Origin: Manis javanica
Lineage: Eukaryota > Chordata > Mammalia > Pholidota > Manidae
Length of the DNA stretch: 64,000 nt
Reading direction: 5' to 3'
NCBI RefSeq assembly: GCF_040802235.1
Contig: NC_133156.1
Coordinates: 115,164,173 to 115,228,172, forward strand
Below, piece by piece: positions 51,751-64,000 of the stretch. Position 1 is the first letter of the stretch. Each line of letters begins with the position of its first letter. Under the pieces are notes generated by a model. It saw only the letters and a program-made list of their open reading frames with translations, made no database searches and was not told where the DNA came from. The position numbers and the translations under genes were made by a program.

Positions 51751-51932
51751 GCAGTGATAACACTGTGTGGTTCCCAGACTAGCTTCACCTGAGAACTTGT
51801 GAGCAATGTAAATTCTGGGGCCTCACCCTGGATCAACTAAATCAGAAACTCAGGGTGGTGCCCAGCAATCCATATTTTAGCAAATCCTCAAGGTCATTCT
51901 GATGCATTCTAAAGTTTAAGAACCACTGCTCC
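51751..51932 (-). repeat. MER5A-type hAT DNA transposon, antisense, full length
   Basis: The minus strand starts cagtggttcttaaactttag, passes 'gggcaccaccctgagtttct' and ends near 'gtggttcccagactagc' reversed. About 180 bp, the usual length. Confidence 0.85.
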
Positions 51933-52529
51933 AGGGTATCATTCTGGGTCACACTTGGAAAAAGATTCAACATGGTACAAATGAAGAGATTTAACTAACA
52001 GGCTACGTACAGAGGTGTGGGCGCAGTTTAGAGAGCGATAGAGAGATGATGAATCACTCAGCGACCAACAGCAGTAGGCACACCTGCTACCTCAGAATCT
52101 GAAGGGGCAGAGGAAGAAAGCACATTACCCACGCCCAGGGAGACCTGCACCTGAAGGAGGGGCCACCTGATGGGACCTCTCTTCATGGGAAAGCCAGGTT
52201 CAGAACAGGGAGGAATCACCCCAGCTTCTTTCTTGTTGTGCTCTTTATCCAAACCCAGCTAGAAAACAGTCACCAAGAGAGCCCAGGTGCGGCAGTCCAC
52301 TGGGCCTGCAGCACGGCAGAGAAGGTCAGGGAATAGCGTTGGAATCCAGGTTCAGGTGGAAAATAACCAGTGCAAATAGTGTGGAGCCTGAGCAAAGAGG
52401 AAGACAGAACTGGGAGCTGAGTACATCATTAATATAGGCTGTAATGCAGAAGACAGACCAGGTTTCTCCTCTTTGTACTTCCAGTTAGAAGAACTGGAAT
52501 AGTAGACCCCAGCTTCAGATGAGACTTTA
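51933..52529. other. Non-coding, somewhat GC-richer, nothing recognised
   Basis: 52030-52400 is less AT-rich than its surroundings and could be an unnamed old repeat. No domain in its short frames. Confidence 0.4.
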
Positions 52530-52830
52530 GCTTCATTGAACAAATATTATTGAGTGTCTATCATGTATTCACACTGTGCTGGGCACTGAGGATTCAGCTA
52601 TGAACAAAACAAACAAAATTCTCACTCTGATGAAACTTAGATGCTGGCCCAGCTGGCTTTTTTAGATAAGTTGATGAGCAAAAACCCCCTCCAGTAAGGG
52701 ACATTAGAACAAGAACTGAAGGAAATGAAGGAGGAAAGCCACGCAGATATTTGAAGAAAGAGAGTTCTGGGCAGACAGACGAGCAAGTGCAAAAGTTCTT
52801 AGGTGAGGAGCAGAAGAAAGAAGGAGGAGG
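52530..52830 (-). repeat. L2 LINE 3' end, antisense
   Basis: 'gaacaaatattattgagtgt', 'gtgctgggcactgaggattc', 'gaacaaaacaaacaaaattc' and 'gcaagtgcaaaagttctta' match reversed L2. Confidence 0.75.
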
Positions 52831-53164
52831 AGGAGGTGGAGGGAAAGGAGAGATAGGCAGTATCATCAAAGGTAGCAAGAGTTAATTCCATTGCATTTTT
52901 AATTCCATAATGAAGTTACCTTGTTTGTGGTTGGAAAGATTCAAGGAGAGAAATCCAGGAATATGGTATCCGGGGTGAAGCCCTAAGGCTTTCTGTAAAA
53001 AAATAAGGTTTATACTAAATTGCAGATTTGTAGCAACATAAATGCACTACATAATATTTGGAACATTAGAAATTACAAAATCTTTTTCTTTTTGTTGTTT
53101 TTGTTTCTTAGTTTTGGAAAGGGCAATATGTCCCATCCAATAACCTGTGATGTTTCATAATCTC
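52831..53164. other. Non-coding; GGA-rich patch near 52825-52850
   Basis: A short (GGA/GGT)n stretch, otherwise nothing. Confidence 0.45.
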
Positions 53165-53660
53165 CAAGTACTTTTTAGAATCAGCTTTTCAAAATTTTAG
53201 ACTCATTTTAGATTTACAGAACAGTTGCAAAGAAAGTATAGAATTCTATTTCCATATACCCCTCCACCAGTTTCTCCTATTTTTAACATTTTACATTATC
53301 ATGCTGCATATGGGACAAGCCAGCTTTGCTGCATTGCTATTAATTAAATTCCACTTTACTTGAGTTTCACTCATTTTTTTCATAATGCCCTTTTCCTGTT
53401 CCAAGATACCATGTGACATTTCGTTGTCATGTCTCCCCAGCCTCTCTGCACATTTCGTGATTTCTGATGAACTTGAGTTGTGAGGAGCCCTGGTGGGCTT
53501 ATCTGGGACTGTGTCTCAGGTTGGGTTTGTTTGGTATTTTCCCCGTGGTTACACTGGGATTATGGGTTTTTTGGGGAGGAAGACCACAGAAGTAAAGCGC
53601 CATTCTCATCATATCAAGCATGCATATCAAGCATGCATGCTATCAACATGACTTTGAAGG
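53165..53660. repeat. Old L1-derived fragment
   Basis: 'gatttacagaacagttgcaa', 'cccctccaccagtttctcct', 'gttccaagataccatgtgac' and 'gggaggaagaccacagaagt' match a well-known old mammalian L1-associated block. Orientation relative to ORF2 is not clear to me. Confidence 0.6.
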
Positions 53661-54639
53661 TTTTGCAATTTTTTTTAAATAACAAACTTAACAATTGAAG
53701 ATTGGTACAGGGGATAAGCATCACAAAAATGTTTGCTTAAGTGTAAGAAGAAATTGGATACTTTTTCAGTAAAACAAAAGGATGTGTTTCTGTACTTGGC
53801 ATGTACATACATACATACACACAAAAGATGTATTTCTGTGCTTTGCATGTATATACGTGTGAGCTTTTCTTAAAGTAAGTAACCACAAGATGTCACTGTT
53901 ACCTTGTGTATGGGCGTGTAGGTTGCCTCCAACAGTAAGATTTTGCTGGACATATGTGGTTAGACACCATTATTAAACAAACCTTGGCAACAATTAACCC
54001 CGAAATGTTACAGTTTAACAAAACCACCACTAGAATGGTTTGAGTTTGGATGTTACATTTTTTTCTTTGAGTTTTGAGAAGTATTTTCCCTTTAATTCAC
54101 ACCCAAGTATATTTATTTGGAAATTTAATTTAAAAACAATATCGTTTGCTAATGAAGCTCAATGTTCTACTCTTAAATAGAAAACAAATCCACAAAAATC
54201 ATTCTGAGTTTATATCATGCTTTTGAGTAGTAACAATAGTTTTATTTGAACTAATGAACATTTCCTCAAGAGAAAAAACTTAACAGATGAAAAAAACATT
54301 ACACAAGAGGCTTTACATGATTAGAATTGCTCTTATTCCTGAACAGTAGTTTAAAAATGGAAGTATTAAATTTGTAACTCTCATTTTTCTACTACGTAAT
54401 TTTAAAAAATTGCCCTGCAGGTGAAGTAGAAAGATCTCTTTTTAACCCCCTGCTCTCCAGTGTATCTCTATTTTAAACATTCCTGGCTATGAGAGTTTTG
54501 ATTTCCAAAGCGGATCTCATAACCGACTCTGTTACGATTCTGCTGCTTTATACAATATACTTTCCTTAGAGTCCGTCTTTCTCTTGCCCCTCATTTCTCA
54601 TCTCCTGCCCTTGACAATACCTTCATTTCTTTTTCATTA
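53661..54639. other. AT-rich non-coding, nothing recognised
   Basis: Local (CATA)n near 53805-53820; no gene-like frame. Confidence 0.45.
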
Positions 54640-55100
54640 TTTGTGAATTTAGGGCAGCCTCTTACATTGTTGACTAGTAATAATGACTAGAAAGTTCTTC
54701 TTAGTTGAATCAGATGCCTGCCTCATGCAGCTGTTCCCCTTTGGTCCTAGTTCTTTCCCGGGGACCCACACAGAGTCGAGGCCTTTCCTGCGTCTACGTA
54801 ACAGCCTTTCAAATACTTAGTGACAATTGTCATTTAACTCCCTAAGCTCTGTCATTTTTCCAAACTCACTCCAACTCTTTGGCTATTATATTAGTAACAC
54901 TTTTAGAGCCCCATCATCTTGCTACTCTCCTCTGATATTACAGACTTGCAATAGTCCTCTTAAAATGTGATGTCCAGAACTGAAATTTAACATAATTGGA
55001 GGAGCCAAGAATACACAGGGACCACTGGTTTCCAAAATAATTTTGGTAGCCTAATGACATTACTCACTTTATTAATTAACGAGTCATCTGGAAGCCCTCT
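54640..55100 (-). repeat. L3/CR1-like LINE fragment, antisense
   Basis: 'cagcctttcaaatacttagtg', 'ctactctcctctgatattac' and 'taaaatgtgatgtccagaac' match the reversed 3' coding part of CR1-clade LINEs, very old in mammals. Confidence 0.7.
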
Positions 55101-55148
55101 ACCAGTGCAATACCACCACCAGGTTCTTACTGGTCTGGGGAGTGAGTT

Positions 55149-55192
55149 CGTGTGTGTGTGTGTGTGTGTGTGTATGTTAGTGTGTGTGTCTG
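55149..55192. repeat. (GT)n microsatellite
   Basis: tgtgtg run interrupted by 'atgtta'. Confidence 0.9.
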
Positions 55193-55684
55193 ATGCCTAT
55201 CTACCTCTTCAGATTTATCCTGAATTTAACTGCCTTTGACATCTAGGCTGTGACTGATAAAGCAGAAAAAAAAATTTGTCCTTGCAAGTGCATTTCCTCT
55301 TTTAATAACAGAGGCCAAGATGTGTATGTTTGAGATCTAATTACATATACATATGTGTATAGATAGTTCTCACATCATTCTCATGATCATTCATGTGAAA
55401 TCTGTCCATCAGATTATCAATTAGCACAGAAAAGGGGAAAGTCGTATTTGTTGGATTACTTGTAATAATGCAGCCAAAGCAGGGCAGCCCAGCTGTAACT
55501 GGACTTGAAATCCCAAATGTTTGAATTGTCATCTAGATTTAAATTCTACAACCTATATTAACCTATAAATTAACAAACTCTTTCAAAATGTAACACCTAG
55601 TCTTGAATGGCTATAGAGAAACAGAATACAATGGAGTAGTAATATAATGAAGTGACGTAGAATGTAAGAATAAGGAAAAGATGG

Positions 55685-55862
55685 ACTGGTTTCAAATCTT
55701 GTATCTCCCACTCACTAGCCATGTTACTCTGGGCATCCCACATATTTGGTTTGATGTCTACTCCCAGCATTAGTGTAAGGGTTAATTGAGATTTGGTATG
55801 TAGGTTATTAGCATAGCACCTGGTCCACAGTGTGAACTCAGCAAAATAATAGCTATTATGAT
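55685..55862 (+). repeat. MIR SINE
   Basis: 'tttcaaatcttgtatctccc', 'ctcactagccatgttactct', 'gtaagggttaattgagattt' and 'tagcacctggtccacagtgt' follow MIR order. Confidence 0.8.
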
Positions 55863-58800
55863 TAATAACAAACAGTTCTCAAATACGTTTGTACTTTCTG
55901 TGTACACAGAATTGACATATATTTAAAGAAACACGTTGATGGATTTACAGTGATACCAGAATACCTAGCCCTTTCTGTGATACACAGTTAGTGCTTATGA
56001 AAAAGCTGTTAAGAATTAGAGAATTGATTTCCTGTGATGGAATAGAAGTATCCCATACAGGATTCATTTCTAACAGATGCTTGATCAGCAATCTAACCAA
56101 CTGATGACCCTTTCTTAAGTGTGGCAGTAATAGTATTTAGCTCTGATTTGTTTGACCACCAATTTTAGTCTGCACAAGATTATGACGAAGAGGGTAGCTA
56201 AACCCCCTTTTGTTTCTTTCCTCACTACCTCTTTAAATTCTGTATTTTCTTTTTATCTTAGGGCTCTCCAAAAGCTGAGACTTGCTAGAGGAAAATATAA
56301 ACCTTCATATAATAACCACATCTTATTTCTTTGGTAATTTAGAAGATGGTTACACTGAAATCAGGGTCTCTGCATTTATTCCTTGAATGAGGATAGATTT
56401 GGGGATTTCGAAAAGCTTTCACCATTACCTCATATCTATCCCATGGATACATTTAAGTAGCTAGCTCAGCAAGAAGTCAGATGACAGATTTCTCAATACT
56501 GTGTTATCAACTAAAGGTTCACTGGCTTTCTTCCCATGTCCAGTAACCATGGTTATCAATCATTCCATGAAAAGTTAACATCTGGGCCCAGGGCTTACAA
56601 TATTTTGCCCCCACACAATTTGGCCATGGCACAGGGATAATTTCCTTTTCAATGATAAATAACCTCATGATTTATTCCCACTTATCTCTGTCAAAATGAT
56701 GATACTAGAATATGTCACAATTACTTTGTTAGCTATGCTATTATGAATTATGTATGTTATTGAGTTCTCAGGAAAGGAGGTTGAATTGTATTCACTCCCA
56801 TGCTCTATGAAACTACAAATTTTAAATTAGGCAATTTTAGAAAATTTGAGGATTCTTTCAGTAATTACTAAATAAGTTCTATATCCACAGGCATATGGTC
56901 AAGTTAGTTATACAGATATTCACTTTACTGGAATCCTGTTTTAGGGATCTCTAACATCTATAGGGTTTTCTCCTGCTTTTCTTTTCATCTTATTCTTAAA
57001 AAAAATACTTTTTAAAATTATATATAGTCAAAACTTTTTTTTTGCATTGACAATTTGCACTTGACAGATATGTTCTTAAGTCAGAGAATCTCAAATTTGG
57101 ATTCATAGTGTCTTTTCTCTCTGGTCCGTGAGAACAATTTTTCCCTTAAAAAGGAATCTGTATGTTAGTTGAGAAGTAATTTTATAAATAACAAAAACAA
57201 TCTTATTAAGTTTTCTATAATTTAATTTCAGTGATATTGATTTTATCTGAAGGACACATTATTCTTGATTTTTCTGATCCACAAGACTGAACACAAATTA
57301 CTGTAAACCACTAGTCTCTGACCTTTTCCCTCAGAGGACAGTTAAGGTCAGCTGTGATGTATGTTCCAAGACATTTTCAGGAAGAAGTGTAAACGGTCCT
57401 TTAAAAGCTGTCCCCTTACTTGTCTTCTCATATTTTGGACGTGTTGGGGAACTGTTAGCCAGTGCAGCTGGCTCTGAATCTGTATAACTTCACCCTGGAG
57501 CTCAGCTCAATCTGGGCATTGGGACAGAATCTCCATGGGGGCTGGTGGAGGTTCATCACTCAACAGCGTGCTCATAGACCATAATGTTCCAGAAAATATC
57601 ACAGAGCCCTAAATGGCTAAATGGCCCCAGATTCTTAATCAGTCCTGGTTGACATAAATGAAATAATATGGGTTCTGAAACATGATGCCTTTACAATCTA
57701 ATGAATCACTAAACAATTTATATTATGATGTTAACTCAGTTTCTAAACTTGGTCAGTGAATACCAGGAATGGTGTGCTAACTTAGAACTGAGGGACAGAC
57801 CTAGTTTTACTTCATTTGTTTTGTGTAAGAGAGCTATACAAAAGAACCTTAGAATTGGATGTATGGATATTTATATCACAGTTTAATTATAAATGACAAA
57901 TTTGTGAGGAGTGGTTATGATGAATAATTTCCTTTAGAGTGTGCATGCCTCTAAAGTTGAAAAATGACATAATTTTCCAAAGACAAACACGTTTTTCCTC
58001 CTGGTGAGCAGATTCCTCAGACTGCTCACTGATGCACTATGGACATCAGTGGGGAACCTGGCTGAGGGACTCTCTGCTATTAATGATTACAGGTCAGAAT
58101 ATTTCCTTGAAATTGATATTGAAGCTGGGAATATAATCTTTAGCTTGAATCTAGATGATTCATTGGATTTGTAATGTTTCATAGTTTTAATCTGCAGCTC
58201 TATCTTATCTCCTTGGATCATCACTAAAAGCTGTGCATTGAAAATCTGTTACTTAAAGCTAACGATTATCTGACATGAATTAGAAATCCCTTCAGTGAGG
58301 TAGAAGGGATTGACTATGGATCAGTTTTTTCTACATCAAAATTCATGTACTGAACTACAGCAATGCCAGCCGCTTAGTCACTGATCTTGTCTTTGTTACC
58401 AACCCTCAGTGATTATATAGACAAATGTAGTTTTAGTCCCCTCCCCATCCTGGTCCATCTGCCACATACTTACCTTTCACCAGCACCTAATTCTCTATCA
58501 AAATATTTTTCCAGGATGAGAAAAGAACCAACTTCCAGGCAAGAGAGAAAAGAGAATGAGTGATTCTAGTTAATGACTTCCAGATAAGAATTTGCTTATT
58601 TTCCTAATGGCCTACTGTGTCCTGCTAAGCTATCATATCACAAACAGAATAGATAACTTTAATGGGAGAACTGTCTAAGGCTCTCAGGATACAGCCACAG
58701 CACCTTTGTCTACATAAAATATTTTAAAAAATAAACAAACTAATCAGAGCTGCAAACATGTGGAATCTTAAGAATAACATAACTAAATCTTTGGGCAAAA

Positions 58801-60744
58801 TGTTTTCACAACATGTGAAATCAATAAAAGTACAATCTTTAAAGACTAAATCCATTTTTGTCTACTAGATGAAAAAATATTTTCTGTACTTACAAGAGAT
58901 AATGTGGAGAAAGCTGTTAATGTAGTGAAAACACATTGGTTTACTTGAAGGCAAGACTGAGAATTCCAGTCTAAGGTTGCATTATTCAGACTTGCCTTTA
59001 CTATTTTTCTGCCTTAATTTATCTGAGCTACATCTCCCAGAGTAGCCACTAATATGAAACCCCTGCTAAACAGAATGTAAACACTAAACAAACAGTAATG
59101 TTGGCCTTTTAGTTCACCACACTGGTCTGACCACATCAAATGTGAATGAGTAGGTGGTTTCCAGAACACTGTCAAATAACAGAAAACAATCTGTTGCTGA
59201 AAATAACACTGAGTAGTGGAAAAAGGGATCCCCAAATTGTTTCATCCTCATAATAATAAATGAAATAAAGTAACAATATTAATAAAAACACAGCAGACTA
59301 TCTGGTCTATCACATAAGGATATGTGATATCCTTATCCGTATAAGGATAGGGTTGGGAGAGGGGAATCCTACTTTAAAGAGAGAATGAGTTTAATATTTG
59401 TAAAGTGCTTTGGGTGCTTAGAAAGCAGAAAGAGTAAAGCAAAAAGTATTATTACAGCATTTATGGCATTTAAACCTATAATTAAGGTGACCAAATATTT
59501 TCTAAAACCCACCTAATATTCAGTCCTTTACAAATTTTTTGCAAGTTCATAATTTGAAGCTAAAACTTTCCATATTCTATGTATCACCAAGTATGCATTG
59601 CCTAGAATCATTAAAAATCAGTCAAACAAGTTTGAATTTTAGTAATTTGTGTTTCCTTGGAGAATTTGAAAATCACTGGTTTCTCACATAAAGCAAAAAA
59701 AAATGGTATGTTTTATTTGGATTACAACTTAAAATCAAATATAGCATGCAGGGAACTAAAGAGAGCTTATTTAGAGTTGGAAAACAATTTATTGACAATA
59801 ATGCCATTCATAAATTAAAACCATGATCTAAACATGTTCTGTTGCAAATTTTACTTTGGAAATGCATTCTTGCTACTTGGACCAGTTCCTCTTCCTTCAC
59901 ATGACTGATAACCTAACCAACTTGTTTAATGCTGTACAGAAAGCTTAGAAAATAATATTTATTTTTATATTTTGAAAATATCTATGTTTCTAGAAACAGT
60001 GTAGATTCCAAAATTTTCCATTATACTATACTTATTTTCATCACTCAAGAGAAATAAATATATCAACTTTTGAGATGAATTACAGTATTATAAATATATG
60101 CTATACAAAATTCAATCATTGATTGATTATAATATTTTAGTTTTGGTTCTTCAACACTTAGCCAGTGAATATTATGAGGCAAGGGATTCAGGATGACGGT
60201 GGAGAACAAGAAGGGGGAGTCTTGATAATCTTTTTGGTTTTATATATTATGTACATTTCTGTAATATTAGTTAAAACCCAGTAACCAGGAAGTGCAAGTG
60301 GCTAGGCTGTTGAAGTTATGCTATAAATGAAAGGAAACAAGCTGCTGATTTTTCTTTTTTTTTTTTTTTTTACATATAACTCTAAGAGGTTAGGTAAAGA
60401 TACTGGCATATTTGGAACACCTAAATTGAGAGCACAGGTCATTCATCATACATTTACTGAGACTATTCTGAGTCTCACCAGATGAGGCAACAGAAATACC
60501 AAAGAATTAGACACATCTAGAGAGTTGTTTTAAGGAATTGAGAAGAAAAGAAAGTTATTTCAATACAAGGTGATGAATGTTACCTTGAAAGTATGTTTGC
60601 AGATTTCTGGAATTGCTGGAGAAGACAGTCATATCACAGTCCTATACAGTCAGCAAGGCAGGTTGAAAGGATGGTAAGCTATCCCAAACTTTTGTTCAAC
60701 ATTAACTCTGCCTTCCAGTCTGTGTTCGAAACTCTGGAATTTAA
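55863..60744. other. Long AT-rich non-coding stretch without nameable features
   Basis: Nearly 5 kb with no gene-like frame and no repeat that I can confidently name. A small cluster of inverted repeats lies at 59315-59348 and a poly(T) run at about 60352-60372. The segment 57300-57600 is slightly GC-richer. Either old degraded repeats or unique intergenic DNA. Confidence 0.5.
59315..59348. repeat. Cluster of overlapping short inverted repeats
   Basis: taaggatat (59315-59323) pairs with atatcctta (59327-59335) around gtg, and atccttat (59329-59336) pairs with ataaggat (59341-59348) around ccgt. The middle arm can pair with either neighbour. Confidence 0.85.
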
Positions 60745-60925
60745 TGAGACCCTAATTTCTCATAGTGTGGTCCATGGACTGCCAATATTCACATTACCTG
60801 GGGAGTTGTTCATATACAGAATTTTGGGGCCCTGATCCAGACCTACTAATTGAGAATCTACATCTGAAAGAGATAGGTAGATAATCATATGCATATTAAA
60901 ATGAGAAGCATTGTCCTAGATTCTG
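60745..60925 (-). repeat. MER5-type hAT DNA transposon, antisense
   Basis: 'catagtgtggtccatggact', 'attacctggggagttgttca', 'cagacctactaattgagaat' and 'gagaagcattgtcct' correspond to a reversed MER5-type element. Confidence 0.7.
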
Positions 60926-61189
60926 TCTCCTTAATAACGTTCAAACCCAGCTGAGAGCAAAAGTGTGTATAATTCCTTTATGTATGAACTTTGTTTGAAC
61001 ACCTTCTCAAAGAGTGCCTCCAGCCATGCAATGTATAGAAGCAGAGAATGAGCCCAAGATAACCATTGTCTCTAGTTTTCAATGGCCTACATGTGAATGG
61101 AAACGGTTCACAAGATCCTTTTTGCTAAGGGCATGTGAAGTGATAAGAGACCTGAGGATTTGAAGACACGTAGGATTGGGACTGGAAAA

Positions 61190-61580
61190 GTATTTGAACA
61201 TGGGTGTAGCTCTGGAAGAAAGGGCTTTCCCAGCCTGGGGCGAATCCCCTATGAAACTGGTAAAACCAAAATAAGTCAAGGGAAAAATAGGTTGAGAGAC
61301 ACCATTTTTATTGCTCACAGCTTGCTCAAATTCGCTGGCCAAGCTCGGCAACCTCTGTCTCCTCCAGCAGTGGCTCCCATTCTGCTGCCTGGACATGCTC
61401 TCTACTTCCCACCCACCCCTTCCGGGAGGAGCTCCATTGGCAGTTCTTTGGTGACTGGCAGACGCCAGACCAATTACTTAGCAGAAACAGAGAGGAGGAG
61501 AGAATGGCCGTTTTCTCTCTACCCCGTGCCCTGGGTGGATGGGAGGCTCTGCAGTGATAAATACTTATTGATATGTAAAT
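61190..61580 (+). repeat. LTR/ERV-derived repeat sharing sequence with 7560-7700
   Basis: The run 'gctctggaagaaagggctttcc', 'cagcctggggcgaatcccct', 'accaaaataagtcaaggg' parallels the minus strand of about 7560-7700. The following GC-richer part (61310-61560) includes 'ggaggagctccattggcagt'. I cannot name the family or fix the 5' edge. Confidence 0.5.
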
Positions 61581-63149
61581 GATCTAAAACTAGGCAGGAG
61601 ATTCTAGAAATTCTGTAATTTACCCCACAATGGGTCTTTTGAATGGGGACATGGCATGAGCATGGGCAATAGCAGCTAATGCTATAGACAGAAGGGAATG
61701 GATACTGGACACAGAAGGATTGCTAGGGCAGTTTGTGGAACAGAGGCCCCTCCTACCCCACTCTTAGAAGTTTTTTCTTACAATCAGATATGCCCCAGGA
61801 AGCAGTGAAAAAGAAGGTTGATGTGGGAATGGGAGAAGTAAAGTAGAAGGAGAGAAAGCCTTTGATTTACCTAGCGAACCTGAAAAAGAAAGTAATTCTA
61901 AACTGGAAGAAACTGGGTTGCCTTGCAGGGCCAAATTTATGTTTATTTCCTCTTGAGAAATATGGGCTATGAGCAAAAATAATTCTTTTATAGAAAATAT
62001 AATTGCACTTCTGTACATCTGACTGATAACATGCCAATTTTAAAACACAATAAAAACAAAATATCTGCTTAGAATCCTTCAGTGTTTTTTTTTTTATGGC
62101 TACTACATTTCCTTCTACTAATTTTATTTGGTTCTTACCCACCTCTCTAGTGTCATTTCCTGAAATGAGCAACAGAGACTGGAAAAAAAAAGTCACAGAA
62201 ATAGAAGAAAATTTCAGTCAAGTTCCAAGCCAGCACTAGTGTACTGGTGTGTGTCTGAGTGTGTTTGTGTGTGTGTAAGTCTGTCTGTTTGTCTATGTAA
62301 TATATATAACAACATTACTCCTTTATCAGTGAACTCTGACTGAAATAATGTTGCATTAAAAACCATCACAAAATTGAATGGGAGGAAAAATAAAGAGCCT
62401 AATGTATAACTTAGATCTGAATCCTATAAAAATTTTGTTAAAAATTCAAATTTTTGAAACAAAACTGGTTTAAAACACTAAATCCCTTATTCTCACTTGT
62501 CTGCCCATTGGCTGAAGGTTGTCTAAGCTGGGCTTGTTTGGATGATTCTACTGGTCATAAATTAAGTCACTCATGCTTCTGAAGCCAGCTAGGTTCAGCT
62601 AGCTAGGGGTGGTTCTGCCCCAAATGTTTGATTGCCTCCGTCATGGGATGGGAAGGCTAGCTTAAGCATGTCATTCTCATTGTGCTGGCAGAAATTCTAA
62701 ACTACAGAGGCAATCATGCTACAGCTTTACAAACTTCAGTTTATGCTACATATTCTAATATCCCACTGACCAGAGATAGTAACATAAAAAAATCCTAAGT
62801 CAAGGGGTAGGGAAGTCTGCTTCACCAACTATGGAGAGTCAGTTACATGCCAAAGAGTATGGATCTATAATTGAATTACTGTAAATGGAATGAAGAATGG
62901 AAAAATAATCTACTCCACCACAAATCTCCTTTTACAAATAACTGACACCAACTACATCATACAGAAAGATCTAGCAATTTGTAGTATCTAGAGATGCAAG
63001 ATCTGGGCCAGTGATGGTTAATTTCTCCATAATTTGACCCATAATCAAGTCATTTTCCTCATTTTCTATCTTTGAGAAAAACTTGTTTATTATTGCAAAA
63101 ATTGATTGCTAAATTATGTTTCACAATTTACACATTTGTAAATTTGATT
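61581..63149. other. Non-coding; (GT)n near 62248-62290, otherwise unrecognised
   Basis: A T run at 62084-62095 and a TG-rich microsatellite; no gene or repeat family that I can support. Confidence 0.45.
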
Positions 63150-63380
63150 GCATCACTTTCATGTGATATGTGAGGGGTCAATAAACAATATGCCACAGGT
63201 GAAATCTGATCCACCACCTGAATTTGTAATAAAAGTTTTATTTGAACACAGCCACTCTCATTTGCTTACGGTTGTGTATGGCTGCTTTTATGCTACAACA
63301 AGGTTGAATAGCTGTGTGAGAGAACATATTGCCTGCTGTACATTTTCTGAAAAGCTCAAAGTATTTACTATCTAATACAT
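63150..63380 (+). repeat. hAT-type DNA transposon fragment
   Basis: 'gtaataaaagttttatttgaa', 'cacagccactctcatttgct' and 'ctcaaagtatttactatcta' are the same family as the fragment in MRPS30 intron 2 (37880-38075). The end is truncated. Confidence 0.7.
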
Positions 63381-64000
63381 TATAAAAAACTAGACACTCC
63401 TGCTTATCATATTTAAGGCAGATACACAGTTAATTCCTCTTGGAAGTCACCAAAGATCCATCTCCTTTCAAAAAGAAGAAAGTTGTTGTAACTAACAGAA
63501 CCAAAATCTGAATGCACATATGGCTGAGTTCAAAGCCAAAGCTCTTTCCAATATACTTCACTGTTTCCCCAGTATTTACAGTACTTTGAAGCTACTTACT
63601 CTGACATGGAAGGGAAGATAGAGAAATCAATGTTTCACATCAGAATCATGTGAAAAATTTGTTAGACATTCACTCTTGAAATAAAATCTCTGTGGTTGAG
63701 ACTTGGAAATATGGATTTTAACCAAAGGGAATAAGGTGCCCCATCTTCTTCCCACACACATTTCATCATGACGCCTTAAAGACTTGAATGCAGAGCCCAT
63801 TCCCTAGACTTCCAGGCTTCACAAACCCCTCTACTGTAAGAGTGAACAAATCTCTATGTTGATCCTTATTCATGCTAAAAAGAAAGAAAAGGAGGTGTAA
63901 GTGAAGGAAACAACTTGTAACTGAAGTTGGATTTGAGTTGATGAATTTGAGGAGAGTTGAGAAAACTTGACATCATTATGCTGTAAATTGAGTATAATCA
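63381..64000. other. Non-coding with weak MIR and MER5-like traces
   Basis: A reversed MIR trace at about 63480-63570 ('ggctgagttcaaagccaaag') and a MER5-like trace at about 63630-63725 ('cacatcagaatcatgtgaaa'). Nothing else to the window end. Confidence 0.45.

Noticed and set aside
52594-52878. 94-codon minus-strand frame rich in Pro and Ser
   Set aside because: It overlaps the antisense L2 end and a GGA-rich patch; low complexity explains it.
55863-60744. Short open frames of 60-80 codons in the long featureless stretch
   Set aside because: Lengths are as expected by chance, codon use is AT-driven, and no splice or domain evidence connects them.

Overview
The window looks like nuclear DNA from a placental mammal. 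It is mostly AT-rich intergenic sequence holding mammal-specific fossils: MIR, L2, L3/CR1-like, L1, MLT1-type LTRs, MER5-type hAT elements and a Tigger. It contains one spliced, intact protein gene. I saw no Alu, B1/B2, carnivore tRNA-Lys SINE, BovB or other young lineage-specific SINE, so I cannot name the order. The L1 tail type (3' end with a 'gatggacagtgactg' run) is not the human or mouse one. I see no CRISPR array, operon or prokaryotic feature.

The only gene I regard as functional is MRPS30 (mitoribosomal protein mL65). It lies on the minus strand, with five coding exons between 40631 and 35137, canonical splice sites, one open frame of 433 codons, a CpG-rich promoter and a nearby poly(A) signal. 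The promoter has two CCAAT boxes and may be bidirectional.

Layout. 1-19.5 kb: old repeats. These include a compact LTR element (1331-3679) with paired LTRs and a 5-bp target duplication; opposed LTR fragments near 7.4-8.0 kb; two MLT1 LTRs facing away from each other (9.7-10.7 kb); a long antisense L2 carrying a MER5-like element and a 5'-truncated L1; and a 127-bp sequence present twice. 19.5-31.5 kb: a nested stack. A processed SYCP3-like pseudogene is interrupted by a defective gammaretrovirus-like provirus with a tRNA-Phe primer site, and its tail is followed by a nearly full-length, broken L1. 31.5-35 kb: old repeats. 35-40.9 kb: MRPS30. 41-64 kb: gene-free sequence with L2, MLT1, Tigger, nested L1s, MIRs, an L3/CR1-like piece, hAT fragments and a second pair of 121-bp near-identical repeats.

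Nothing here amounts to a new multi-gene system. The points most worth a second look are the nested retroelement stack, the short-unit repeats inside both LTR elements, the AT-rich block inside the provirus, and the two pairs of nearly identical ~120-bp repeats. Repeat family names come from memory of consensus sequences and edges are by eye, so repeat boundaries carry an error of tens of bases unless a target duplication is given.
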